From Curtobacterium sp. ISL-83 (GTDB lineage Bacteria > Actinomycetota > Actinomycetes > Actinomycetales > Microbacteriaceae), in assembly GCF_018613895.1 (NCBI RefSeq), contig NZ_JAGGPH010000002.1:1-64000 (forward strand): a DNA stretch of 64,000 nucleotides, in the 5' to 3' direction. Within the stretch, counting starts at the first letter, position 1; each line of letters starts with the position of its first letter. Under the pieces are notes generated by a model, which worked only from the letters and a program-made list of their open reading frames with translations, had not been told where the DNA came from and made no database searches. Both the position numbers and the translations under genes were made by a program. Positions 46,346 through 54,600 of this stretch are shown here, in pieces.

Positions 46346-47164
46346 ATGGACCGCACCGCACGCAACGCGATGATCGTCGAGCACCTGCCGCTCGTGGGCT
46401 ACATCGTGTCCGACGTCCGAGCCCGCGCCACCCACCTCGACCGTGACGACCTGGCAGCCGTCGGGTCGCTCGCACTCGTCGCGGCGGCCGACTCCTTCAA
46501 CCCGGACCTCGGCGTCCCGTTCGGCGCCTACGCCCGCACCCGGATCACCGGCGCGATCGCGGACGACATGCGTTCGGCCGACTGGGCCTCCCGCGGCACC
46601 CGGAAGCGCATCCGCGAGACGCTCGCGACGCAGGAAGCACTGTCCGCGCGGCTCGGCCGCTCCGTCGGTGTCGACGAGATCGCCGAGGCGATGGGCGTCG
46701 ACCGCCAGACTGCCGCGGACGCGATGAGCGACGCCGGACGCACCGTGACGACCATCGACGACGCCGTGCACGACACCGTCATCGCCGACGTCGCCCTGCC
46801 CGGGGACGAGCTGCTCGAGGCGGAGAAGCGCCGCTACCTGCGCGCCGCCGTCGACGCGCTGCCCGACCGCATGCGGTTCATCGTCGACGCCGTGTACTTC
46901 GGTGACCGCTCGGTGACCGAGGTCGCCGCCGAGCTCGGCATCACCCACTCGGCCGTCTCCCAGCAGCGCTCGGAAGCGATGCGGTTGCTGCGCGACGGCC
47001 TCGCCGCCCACTACGGCGACGGTGGGGCTGCCGCCGAACCCGCGAGCCGCACGACGACCGCCCGGCGCAGCGCCTACCTCGCACGGGTCGCGTCGAACGC
47101 CGCCGCCGGCGTCGCGCGCGCCGTGCACGACGCGGCCACCACCCAGGTGGTCGTCGCCAGTTGA
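46346..47164 (+). CDS. fliA: RNA polymerase sigma factor FliA/WhiG (sigma-28 family)
   Basis: A 272-aa sigma factor of the FliA/WhiG family that directs late flagellar gene transcription. Region 2 includes HLPLVGYIVSDVRARATHLDRDDL, LALVAAADSFNPDLGVPFGAYARTRITGAI and the DMRSADWASRGTRKRI segment. Region 3 (LATQEALSARLGRSVGVDEIA) and region 4 (LPDRMRFIVDAVYFGDRSVTEVAAELGITHSAVSQQRSEAMR) are clear. The C-terminal tail is Ala-rich. The ATG at 46346 was chosen at the family start. No FlgM-like anti-sigma gene is visible nearby. Confidence 0.9.
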   Translation: MDRTARNAMIVEHLPLVGYIVSDVRARATHLDRDDLAAVGSLALVAAADSFNPDLGVPFGAYARTRITGAIADDMRSADWASRGTRKRIRETLATQEALSARLGRSVGVDEIAEAMGVDRQTAADAMSDAGRTVTTIDDAVHDTVIADVALPGDELLEAEKRRYLRAAVDALPDRMRFIVDAVYFGDRSVTEVAAELGITHSAVSQQRSEAMRLLRDGLAAHYGDGGAAAEPASRTTTARRSAYLARVASNAAAGVARAVHDAATTQVVVAS

Positions 47165-47205
47165 CCCGTCGGCGGATCTTCGTCGAAGAAGTTCCGCCGA
47201 TCTCC

Positions 47206-47232
47206 TAACGGCTCCCGCCAACCGGTCGAGAG
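47206..47232 (+). promoter_or_regulatory. sigma-28 (FliA)-like promoter of fliC
   Basis: TAAC, 15 bases, GTCGAGAG, matching five of eight -10 positions with exact spacing. The -35 side reads CTAACG, close to CTTACG upstream of flgN. Confidence 0.5.
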
Positions 47233-47292
47233 TCACCCATGTCAGCCCACGGACGGGCAGACGTACGACCCACATTCACGGAGGAAACCACC

Positions 47293-48138
47293 ATGGGTAT
47301 GTCCATCAACACCAACCTCTCGGCACTCAACACGTACCGGAACCTCAACTCCACGCAGAACGACCTGTCGAAGTCCCTCGAGAAGCTCTCGAGCGGCCTC
47401 CGCATCAACCGTGCTGCCGACGACGCGGCCGGTCTGTCGATCTCCGAGGGGCTGAAGTCCCAGGTCGGTGGCCTCACGGTCGCCGCCCGCAACGCCCAGG
47501 ACGGCATCTCCGTCGTGCAGACGGCTGAAGGTGGGCTCACCGAGACCCACTCGATCCTCCAGCGCATGCGCGACCTCGCCGTCCAGGCAGGCAACGACTC
47601 GAACAACGCTGATTCCCGCACCGCGATCTCCACCGAGGTCGGCGAGCTCTCCAAGGAGCTCACCCGCATCTCGCAGTCGACCAACTTCAACGGCATCAAC
47701 CTGCTCGACGGCACCGCCGGCGCAGCGGGCGACGGCAAGCTGGTGTTCCAGGTCGGCGCGAATGCCGGTGCGTCCAGCCAGATCAACGTCGACCTGTCGG
47801 GTGCGAACGTCGCCACGGTCGCGACGGCCGTGAGCTCGCTCACGTTCGACAACGCCACCAACGCGCAGGCCGCGATCACCGCGATCGACACGCAGATCAA
47901 GAACGTGTCGACCGCTCGATCGGCCATCGGTGCCGTCCAGAACCGCTTCGACCACGCCATCAACGTGACGAACGTGGCCAAGGAGAACCTCACCGCTGCC
48001 GGCTCGCGCATCACCGACGTCGACATGGCGGAGGAGATGGTCAAGTACACGCGCGACAACATCCTCAGCCAGGCCGGTACGTCGATGCTCGCGCAGGCGA
48101 ACCAGAGCACCCAGGGCGTGCTCTCGCTCCTGCGCTAG
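47293..48138 (+). CDS. fliC: flagellin
   Basis: Filament subunit, 281 aa, short because the outer domain is reduced to almost nothing. The N-terminal MSINTNLSALNTYRNLNSTQ and LEKLSSGLRINRAADDAAGLSIS, and the C-terminal VDMAEEMVKYTRDNILSQAG and STQGVLSLLR are classical D0/D1 elements that polymerise and are read by the export gate. The second M of MGMSINTN lies after a GAGGAAA ribosome site. A hairpin follows the stop codon. Its product is exported with help from FliS. Confidence 0.95.
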   Translation: MGMSINTNLSALNTYRNLNSTQNDLSKSLEKLSSGLRINRAADDAAGLSISEGLKSQVGGLTVAARNAQDGISVVQTAEGGLTETHSILQRMRDLAVQAGNDSNNADSRTAISTEVGELSKELTRISQSTNFNGINLLDGTAGAAGDGKLVFQVGANAGASSQINVDLSGANVATVATAVSSLTFDNATNAQAAITAIDTQIKNVSTARSAIGAVQNRFDHAINVTNVAKENLTAAGSRITDVDMAEEMVKYTRDNILSQAGTSMLAQANQSTQGVLSLLR

Positions 48139-48146
48139 CCGAACTG

Positions 48147-48189
48147 ACGCCGCCGTCCGGGACCGATCGAGGGTCCCGGCCGGCGGCGT
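48147..48189 (+). terminator. terminator of fliC
   Basis: Imperfect hairpin: ACGCCGCCGTCCGGGACC pairs with GGTCCCGGCCGGCGGCGT around six bases, just after the flagellin stop codon. Confidence 0.6.
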
Positions 48190-48231
48190 CGCCCCTCCAC
48201 GACCTCCACCACCGACGGCAGGGAGCCCTCG

Positions 48232-49629
48232 ATGTCCACGTCGTCCGTGTCATCGGCGAACAGCCTCGCGATCGACGGTCTCGTCAGCGGGCTGAAGACC
48301 ACCGACCTCATCAACTCGCTCATGTCGGTCGAGGCCGTCCCGCAGACGCTCCTCAAGAACAAGCTCAGCGACACGAACTCGTTCATCTCGTCACTGCAGA
48401 CGATCAACGGGCTCGTGCAGGCACTCGCCACCAAGGCCACCGCCGCCTCGAAGGCGTCGTCGCTCGACCTCTTCGCGGCGACCAGCTCGGCCCCCGGCGT
48501 CACCGCCACGGCGGGCACCGGCGCCGCCGCGGGCTCCGTCAGCTTGACCGTCGGGTCCACCGCGTCCGCGCAGGTCGGTGTCACCGCGGCCATGTCCACC
48601 TGGGCCGCGAGCGCCCAGCCGGTGACCATCGTCGCCGCCGACGGCACCGTGACGAGCGTCACGCCGGCCTCCGGGTCCCTCGACGACACCGTGTCGGCGA
48701 TCAACAAGGCCGGCGCCGGCGTCACCGCGACGAAGGTCGCCGCCGGCACCGACACGAACGGCGCGAAGCTCTACCGCCTGCAGCTCACCGCGACGAAGAC
48801 CGGCGCCGCAGGTGCGTTCTCGGTGTACCGCGGGTCGGCCGCCGACGTCACCGCCGGGACCGCCACCAACGTGCTCACCGCGACCGGGGCCGCCGTCGTC
48901 ACCGCCGCCTCGGACGCCAGCGTCACCCTCTGGGCTGGCACCGCCGCAGCGCAGACCGTCACGAGCGCCACCAACACGTTCACCGACCTGCTGCCCGGTG
49001 TGAACGTCAGCGTGACGCAGCCGACGACCACACCGGTGACGGTGACGATCGCGCAGGACACGACGAAGGCGCAGTCGGTCGCGTCGGGCCTCGTCGACGC
49101 CATGAACGCCGTCACCTCCTACTACGGCTCGAACACCTCGGTGACGAGCACCACGAGCCCGACGACCGGCACCACGTCGACCACCGCCGGGGTGCTCCTC
49201 GGGGACGGCACGACGCGCGACGCCGTCCAGCGGCTGACGAGCACGATGTCGGCTCCGGTCAACGGCAAATCGCCCTCGTCGATCGGCATCTCGATCACGA
49301 AGGACGGCGACTTCGCCTTCGACGCCGACGTGTTCCAGCAGGCCCTCGCGACGGACCCCCAGGGGACCCAGGCGATCCTCTCCGGTGCCGCGGCGAACGT
49401 CGGGGCCGCCGCGACCGCGGCGTCCGACAAGTACAACGGCTCGATCACGTCCTCGATCAACGGGCAGCAGTCCGTCGCGAAGGACCTCAACACCCAGATC
49501 GACAGCTGGACCGACCGGCTCACCGCCCGCCGAGCCGCCCTGCAGACGCAGTACGCCTCGCTCGAGACCAGCCTCAGCAAGCTCCAGTCCCAGTCGAGCT
49601 GGCTCTCGAGCCAGCTCGCGGCGAAGTAG
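48232..49629 (+). CDS. fliD: flagellar filament capping protein FliD
   Basis: A 465-aa cap protein that sits at the filament tip and helps flagellin fold. It begins with LAIDGLVSGLKTTDLINSLMSVEAVPQTLLK, the family N-terminus, and ends with a coiled-coil region SWTDRLTARRAALQTQYASLETSLSKLQSQSSWL. The middle is rich in Ala and Thr. It lies after the fliC terminator and is followed by fliS 13 bases later, so fliD-fliS and the next gene form an operon. Confidence 0.93.
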   Translation: MSTSSVSSANSLAIDGLVSGLKTTDLINSLMSVEAVPQTLLKNKLSDTNSFISSLQTINGLVQALATKATAASKASSLDLFAATSSAPGVTATAGTGAAAGSVSLTVGSTASAQVGVTAAMSTWAASAQPVTIVAADGTVTSVTPASGSLDDTVSAINKAGAGVTATKVAAGTDTNGAKLYRLQLTATKTGAAGAFSVYRGSAADVTAGTATNVLTATGAAVVTAASDASVTLWAGTAAAQTVTSATNTFTDLLPGVNVSVTQPTTTPVTVTIAQDTTKAQSVASGLVDAMNAVTSYYGSNTSVTSTTSPTTGTTSTTAGVLLGDGTTRDAVQRLTSTMSAPVNGKSPSSIGISITKDGDFAFDADVFQQALATDPQGTQAILSGAAANVGAAATAASDKYNGSITSSINGQQSVAKDLNTQIDSWTDRLTARRAALQTQYASLETSLSKLQSQSSWLSSQLAAK

Positions 49630-49642
49630 CTGAGGAGACGCC

Positions 49643-50113
49643 ATGACGTTCGACTTCCAGGCAGCGGCGTTCCGCCAGGCCGCTCAGCCGCGCACCGTGA
49701 CGGACCAGCGCCGGGCCCAGTACACGAACGAGGCCGTCCTCTCCGCGACACCGGCCCAGCTCGTCACGATGCTGTACGACCGGCTGCTGCTCGACCTGCA
49801 CCGCGCCGAGGCCGCGCAGGTCGCCGCCGACTGGGAGGCCGCGCGCGAGCAGCTCCTGCACGCGCAGGCCATCGTCGGTGAGCTGTCCTCCACGCTGCGG
49901 ATCGACGTCTGGGACGGCGGCGAGGGGCTGATGGCCGTGTACACGTACGCGTCGTCGTCGCTCATCACGGCCAACGTGCACCGGGACGTCCAGGCCACCC
50001 GGGACTGCATCCGGATCCTCGAACCCCTGCGGCAGTCGTGGCACGAGGCGGCCGCGTTGCTCCCAGCCACCGCCGCGCACAGCGCGAGCGGGGGAGCGCT
50101 CGGTGTCGCCTGA
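49643..50113 (+). CDS. fliS: flagellar export chaperone FliS
   Basis: A 156-aa FliS, the cytosolic flagellin chaperone. The signature runs YTNEAVLSATPAQLVTMLYDRLLLDLHRAEAAQ, followed by the four-helix pattern VGELSSTLRIDVWDGGEGLM and a C-terminal helix with WHEAAALLP. The stop codon overlaps the start of the next gene by 11 bases. Confidence 0.93.
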   Translation: MTFDFQAAAFRQAAQPRTVTDQRRAQYTNEAVLSATPAQLVTMLYDRLLLDLHRAEAAQVAADWEAAREQLLHAQAIVGELSSTLRIDVWDGGEGLMAVYTYASSSLITANVHRDVQATRDCIRILEPLRQSWHEAAALLPATAAHSASGGALGVA

Positions 50114-50435
50114 CGACGAGCGCGCGGCGTCGGCTGACGCCGAGCGTCCGGGGCCGGCTGACGCCGAGCTCCGCTCCGCCTGGGAAGCCGTGCTCGCCTC
50201 CCTGGAACAGGACGCGGTCGGCGAGACGGTCGCCGGATGGTCGGAGCCGGCCGGGCTGGGACCGATCCCGCGCGAGTTGATGGGGCGTGCCTCCCGGCTG
50301 CTGGCCGCGCAACGGGACCGTCTCGCCGTCCTGGAGGCGGACCGCCGCGCGACCCTCGAGCACCTCGGGGCGTTGCGTGCAGTGGACGCCACGCGGGAGC
50401 CGCAGCGCTCCGTGTACCTCGACGCCTCCGCCTGA
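50103..50435 (+). CDS. protein of unknown function at the FliT position
   Basis: A 110-aa, mostly helical protein that begins on GTG inside fliS. The N-terminal ~30 residues are Ala/Asp/Glu-rich. Then come SAWEAVLASLEQDAVGETV, PRELMGRASRLLAAQRDRLAVLEADRRATLEHLGAL and a short tail. FliT-like chaperones often follow fliS, and size and helix content fit, but I see no diagnostic FliT motif. The call is by position only. Confidence 0.65.
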   Translation: MSPDDERAASADAERPGPADAELRSAWEAVLASLEQDAVGETVAGWSEPAGLGPIPRELMGRASRLLAAQRDRLAVLEADRRATLEHLGALRAVDATREPQRSVYLDASA

Positions 50436-50466
50436 CGGCAGCGCCTGACGCCTCGGCCCGCGCCGG

Positions 50467-50630
50467 CGTCGCTCGATGCGCACACACGGGATGCGTGCGC
50501 ATGCAGCAACGATGCACGAGTCGTTCGACGCGTGGTTCGTCGCTCGATGCGCGCGCACCGGATGCGTGCGCATGCAGCAACGATGCACGAGTCGTTCGAC
50601 GCCTGGTTCGTCGGAGGATGCGCGGACATG
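50467..50630. repeat. 71-bp tandem repeat, two full copies and a partial third
   Basis: Units at 50467-50537 and 50538-50608 are nearly identical, beginning CGTCGCTCGATGCGC and containing GATGCGTGCGCATGCAGCAA and GAGTCGTTCGACGC. The third copy is cut short after about 20 bases (CGTCGGAGGATGCGC). Confidence 0.8.
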
Positions 50631-50691
50631 GTGCGACACCGCGGTGGGCGGACGACGGCGTCCAGCACGGCCCCCCGTTCGGGGCGAGCAC

Positions 50692-50719
50692 TTACACCCG
50701 CGGAACCCCGCGTCGATAG
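50692..50719 (+). promoter_or_regulatory. sigma-28 (FliA)-like promoter of the flgB operon
   Basis: TTAC, 16 bases, GTCGATAG: six of eight matches to the FliA -10 element, spacing one longer than usual. It lies about 100 bases before flgB. Confidence 0.5.
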
Positions 50720-50821
50720 CGCCCCTCGAGCAGGGATCGCTCACTCGTTCGGCCATGGATCGGCCACCGCCATTCGGCGACGCGCAGCAGTGCGCGCCGC
50801 ACACCGAGGGGACGGTCCACC

Positions 50822-51166
50822 GTGCTCGAATCCGTGACGTCGGCCGCGCTGCAGAGCGCACTCGACGGGCTGTCGATGCGCCAGCGCGCCATCGCGAACA
50901 ACGTGGCGAACATCAACACGCCGAACTACCACGCCGAGAAGGTGCAGTTCGAGGACGCCCTCGCGCAGTCGATCGTGCAGGGCAACGGATCCGCCGCGCC
51001 GACGATCGCGCGCAGCCTCGAGCCGACGAACACGAACGGCAACAACGTCGACCTCGACGAGGAGACGCTCTCGAACGTCGACACCGTGCTGCGGTACCAG
51101 TTCGCGACGCAGGCGATGAACTCGGAGCTCACGAGCGTCCGTGCGGCGATGCGGACGAACTCGTGA
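50822..51166 (+). CDS. flgB: flagellar basal body rod protein FlgB
   Basis: Proximal rod subunit, 114 aa. The conserved rod motif MRQRAIANNVANINTPNYHAEKVQFE is present and the C-terminal half (VDTVLRYQFATQAMNSELTSVRAAM) is helical. The start is GTG. The stop codon overlaps flgC by four bases (GTGA). It is the first gene of the large basal-body operon. Confidence 0.92.
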   Translation: MLESVTSAALQSALDGLSMRQRAIANNVANINTPNYHAEKVQFEDALAQSIVQGNGSAAPTIARSLEPTNTNGNNVDLDEETLSNVDTVLRYQFATQAMNSELTSVRAAMRTNS

Positions 51167-51558
51167 CGACCTTCGACGCGATCGGCATCGCGAGCACCGG
51201 CCTCACCGTGCACCGGAAGTGGCTCGACGCGATCTCCGACAACATCGCGAACGTCAACACCGTCCGGTCGATGAACGAGTCCGCGTTCCAGGCCCGCTAC
51301 GTCGAGGTCCAGGAGGGCAACGGCGTCTCCGGCGCCTACGTCAAGGGCGCCGCGTTCGGCAGCGCCGCCGGCCGCGTGACCTACGACCCCGAGAGCCCGC
51401 TCGCGAACAAGGAGGGCTACGTCCGCATGCCGGACATCGACCTCGGAACGCAGATGGCGGACCTCATCATGGCCCAGCGCGGCTACCAGGCGAACGCCGC
51501 CGTGGTGGACCGTGCCAAGACCGCCTACGAAGCGGCACTGCAGATCGGGAAGAACTGA
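51163..51558 (+). CDS. flgC: flagellar basal body rod protein FlgC
   Basis: Rod subunit, 131 aa. FDAIGIASTGLTVHRKWLDAISDNIANVNT is the N-terminal rod motif, and the C-terminal TQMADLIMAQRGYQANAAVVDRAKTAYEAAL is the family signature. The GTG start overlaps the flgB stop. It shares one base with fliE. Confidence 0.93.
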   Translation: MTTFDAIGIASTGLTVHRKWLDAISDNIANVNTVRSMNESAFQARYVEVQEGNGVSGAYVKGAAFGSAAGRVTYDPESPLANKEGYVRMPDIDLGTQMADLIMAQRGYQANAAVVDRAKTAYEAALQIGKN

Positions 51559-51902
51559 TGCCCATCGACGCCGTCAACGGTGTGACCACCAACGCGATGA
51601 CGAACGGCCTGTCGTCCGTCGCCGGGATGTCGAGCGACCTCGGCGCGACCGCCGGCACGTCCGCGACCCCGAGCACCGACGGCAGCGGCTTCGCCGCCTC
51701 GCTCGGCAACGCGGTCGACGGGCTGCAGGCGCTCCAGAGCGACTCGAAGACCCTCGCACTCAAGGCCGTCACCGGCAACCTGAACGACATCCACGACGCC
51801 ACGATCGCCGCCACCCGCGCACAGGTCACGCTCGAGCTCGTCGCCGCCGTCCGCAACAAGGGCGTCGACGCCTTCAACGAGATCATGAGGATGCAGGCCT
51901 GA
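51558..51902 (+). CDS. fliE: flagellar hook-basal body protein FliE
   Basis: A 114-aa FliE, which joins the MS-ring to the rod. The C-terminal two thirds are typical: ALQSDSKTLALKAVTGNLNDIHDATIAATRAQVTLELVAAVRNKGVDAFNEIMRMQ. The N-terminal 40 residues are Ser/Thr/Gly-rich and variable. Starts and stops overlap both neighbours by single bases. Confidence 0.92.
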   Translation: MPIDAVNGVTTNAMTNGLSSVAGMSSDLGATAGTSATPSTDGSGFAASLGNAVDGLQALQSDSKTLALKAVTGNLNDIHDATIAATRAQVTLELVAAVRNKGVDAFNEIMRMQA

Positions 51903-53566
51903 TGCCCGTCGCCGTCAAGAACCTCTTCGCCCGCCTGGGCGCCTACTTCCAGGGCTTCTCCGCCGCCCAGCGGACCCTCGCGATCCTCGGGGTCGCCGCC
52001 CTCGTGCTCGGGGGCATCGCGCTCACGAGCTGGCTCGGCAAGGCGTCGTACGCACCGCTGTTCACGGGCCTCGCCGCCTCGGACGCCAGCTCGGTGACCG
52101 ACCAGCTGCAGACCGACGGGGTGCCGTTCCAGCTCACCGACGGCGGCGCGACGATCCTCGTCCCGCAGTCGCAGGTGTACTCCGAACGACTCAAGGCGGC
52201 CTCGAACGGGCTGCCGTCGTCGAACGAGGGGGGCTACTCGCTCCTCGACAAGATGGGCGTGACGAGCTCCGAGTTCCAGCAGGACGTCACGTACAAGCGC
52301 GCCATCGAGGGCGAGCTCGCGAAAACGATCTCGGCGATGGACGGGGTGCAGACCGCCTCGGTGCAGCTCGCGATCCCGGCGAAGACCGTGTTCGTCGCCG
52401 AGCAGAAGGACCCCACCGCATCGGTGTTCATCGCGACGAAGAACGGCACACAGCTCACCCCCGACCAGGTCCAGGCGATCGTGCACCTCACGAGCGCCGC
52501 CGTCGAGGGCATGCAGCCGACGGACGTCTCGGTCGTCGACCAGAAGGGCCAGACCCTGTCGGCCGTCGGGACCGGGACGACCGGCATCGGTTCCGACCAG
52601 GCCGCCGCGTACGACCAGACCACGAGCAAGAAGATCCAGGACCTGCTCGACACCACGCTCGGCCCGGGGAACGCGACGGTCGTCGTGTCCGCCACCATGA
52701 ACCAGAACTCCGGCACGAAGACGTCGGAGAGCTACACGACCCCGACCACCGGCCCGGTGGCCCTCAACGAGTCGGCCACGGCCGAGCAGTACGGTGCCGG
52801 CTCCACCGCCGGTGCCGGCGCGACCGGCGTCCTCGGACCGGACAACATCGCCGTCCCGAACGGCACGGGGACCCCCGGTGCGGGCGGCTACAAGAACACG
52901 TCCGCGACGAAGAACAACGCCGTCGACCACACCACCGAGACGACGCAGATCCCGGCGGGCGCACTGTCGAACCAGTCCGTCTCCGTGGCCCTCAACGGCA
53001 AGGCCTCGACGGTCAAGAACGTGAACCTGCAGAGCATCAACGACCTCGTCGCGAACGCCGCGAACCTCGACACCCGCCGCGGTGACAAGGTCGCCGTCGC
53101 GGTGATGAACTTCGACACCACGGCCGCCGACCGCGCTGCGAAGGCCCTCGCCGCCCAGCAGCGTGCCGACCAGCAGCAGGCACTGTGGTCGGGCATCCGC
53201 ACCGCGGGCATCGCCCTCGCGAGCCTGCTGGCACTCCTCGTGATCGTGTTCTTCCTGCTCCGCCGCGGTCGTCGCCAGGAGCGCGAAGCTGTCGACCTCG
53301 GCGAGCTCGACGCCTTCGCCGGCGACACGTTCCAGCTGCCCCTGGCCGTCGACCCGGCCGCCGACCTCGCCGCGGTCGGTGCGGGCGACCTGCCCACGGT
53401 CGCGCTGCCGACCCTGCCGGACGAGGAGCCGCCCACCGAGGTCCTCTCGACGGACGAGATCACCGCCGAACGTCGCCGCCAGGAGATCTCCGCCCTGGCG
53501 GAACGTGACCCGAAGCGCACCGCCGACCTGCTCCGCGGGCTGCTCGACGACCGGGCACCGGTGTGA
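51902..53566 (+). CDS. fliF: flagellar MS-ring protein FliF
   Basis: A 554-aa membrane ring protein. Two membrane helices are seen: LAILGVAALVLGGIALTSWL near residue 25 and AGIALASLLALLVIVFFLL near 440. Between them lie the ring-building motifs, including LYTGLAASDASSV-like LFTGLAASDASSV, SSNEGGYSLLDKMGVTSSEFQQDV, ELAKTISAMDGVQTASVQLA and PDQVQAIVHLTSAAVEGM. The C-terminal cytoplasmic end (RRQEISALAERDPKRTADLLRGLL) is the FliG-binding segment. Confidence 0.94.
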   Translation: MPVAVKNLFARLGAYFQGFSAAQRTLAILGVAALVLGGIALTSWLGKASYAPLFTGLAASDASSVTDQLQTDGVPFQLTDGGATILVPQSQVYSERLKAASNGLPSSNEGGYSLLDKMGVTSSEFQQDVTYKRAIEGELAKTISAMDGVQTASVQLAIPAKTVFVAEQKDPTASVFIATKNGTQLTPDQVQAIVHLTSAAVEGMQPTDVSVVDQKGQTLSAVGTGTTGIGSDQAAAYDQTTSKKIQDLLDTTLGPGNATVVVSATMNQNSGTKTSESYTTPTTGPVALNESATAEQYGAGSTAGAGATGVLGPDNIAVPNGTGTPGAGGYKNTSATKNNAVDHTTETTQIPAGALSNQSVSVALNGKASTVKNVNLQSINDLVANAANLDTRRGDKVAVAVMNFDTTAADRAAKALAAQQRADQQQALWSGIRTAGIALASLLALLVIVFFLLRRGRRQEREAVDLGELDAFAGDTFQLPLAVDPAADLAAVGAGDLPTVALPTLPDEEPPTEVLSTDEITAERRRQEISALAERDPKRTADLLRGLLDDRAPV

Positions 53567-54600
53567 GCGCGCTGACGCCGGCCCCCGCGGGCGACCGCGC
53601 GCTGTCAGGGGCCCAGAAGGTCGCGCTCATCCTCATGCAGATGGAGACCGAGCGCGCCGCGACGGTCATGAAGCAGTTCACCGAGATCGAGGCCGAGGAG
53701 ATCTCCGCCGAGATCGTCCGGATGCGTCGCGTCGACGACACGGTCGTGGACCGGACGATGAGCGAGTTCCACCGGATGACCGTGCACGGTCGCCTGCAGA
53801 AGCGCGGTGGCAAGGAGACGGCACTCGGACTGCTCGAGGCGTCGTTCGGCGCCGAGCGTGCGGCCGGCGTGATGGACCGTCTCGCGTCGAACCTGGCCGG
53901 ACAGTCGTTCGACTTCCTCGACGACGCCGAACCGGGCCAGGTCATCACCCTGCTCGACGGCGAACTGCCGCAGACGATCGCCCTCGTGCTCGCGCACCTG
54001 AAGCCCGGGCAGGCCAGCGCCGTGCTCGCCGGCGTCGACGAGCGCGTCCGCACCGACGTGGCGCAGTCCTTCGCCACGATGGGCTCCGCGACCCCCGAAG
54101 CCGTCGGCATCGTCGCGGGTGTGCTCCGGCAGCGCGCCGGCGCCGTCGTCTCGCCGCGCGAGACCATCGAGGTCGTCGGCGGCATCCAGCCCCTCGTCGA
54201 CATCATCAACCGCTCCGACGTCGCCACCGAGAAGGCCGTGCTCGAGGGGCTCGAGGCCCGCGACCCGGAGCTCGCCGAGGACATCCGCTCCCGCATGCTG
54301 ACGTTCGAGGACATCGTCAAGCTCGAGGCACGCGACATCCAGCAGGTCCTGCGCGGTGTCGACTCGAAGCTCCTGGCGACCGCCATGAAGGGTGCTGCCG
54401 ACGCCGTCATCGAGACGATCCGCGCGAACGTCTCGGAGCGCAACCGCGAGCTCCTCGACGACGAGCTGCGCGCGATGGGACCGGTCCGGGTGTCGCAGGT
54501 CGAAGAGGCCCGTGCCGAGGTCGTCCGCTCCGTCCGGGAACTCGAGGCGCAGGGCATCATCACGGTGCACCGCGCCGAGGAGGACGAGCTCGTTGACTGA
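53563..54600 (+). CDS. fliG: flagellar motor switch protein FliG
   Basis: C-ring component that couples torque to rotor, 345 aa. The N-terminal region binds FliF; the middle holds LASNLAGQSFDFLDDAEPGQVITLLDGELPQTIALVLAHLKP with the EHPQ-like region altered, and the C-terminal domain includes LARDIQQVLRGVDSKLLATAMKGA and ISRRAAE-type MSERNRELLDDELRAMGPVRVSQVEEAR. GTG start overlaps fliF by four bases. FliM and FliN, its usual partners, are not in this window. Confidence 0.92.
   Translation: MSALTPAPAGDRALSGAQKVALILMQMETERAATVMKQFTEIEAEEISAEIVRMRRVDDTVVDRTMSEFHRMTVHGRLQKRGGKETALGLLEASFGAERAAGVMDRLASNLAGQSFDFLDDAEPGQVITLLDGELPQTIALVLAHLKPGQASAVLAGVDERVRTDVAQSFATMGSATPEAVGIVAGVLRQRAGAVVSPRETIEVVGGIQPLVDIINRSDVATEKAVLEGLEARDPELAEDIRSRMLTFEDIVKLEARDIQQVLRGVDSKLLATAMKGAADAVIETIRANVSERNRELLDDELRAMGPVRVSQVEEARAEVVRSVRELEAQGIITVHRAEEDELVD

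Larger units (their letters stand above)
50436..50821. other. intergenic stretch before flgB
   Basis: 386 bp with no supported gene. It holds a 71-bp tandem repeat (50467-50630) and a sigma-28-like promoter (50692-50719). Confidence 0.6.

Noticed and set aside
47196..47203. GCCGATCT upstream of fliC as the sigma-28 -10 element
   Set aside because: The -35 position 15 bases upstream reads TCTT, which does not fit; the site at 47206-47232 has better balance.
50467..50608. Coding repeat protein in the 71-bp repeat
   Set aside because: The period is not a multiple of three, and there is no ribosome site or domain.
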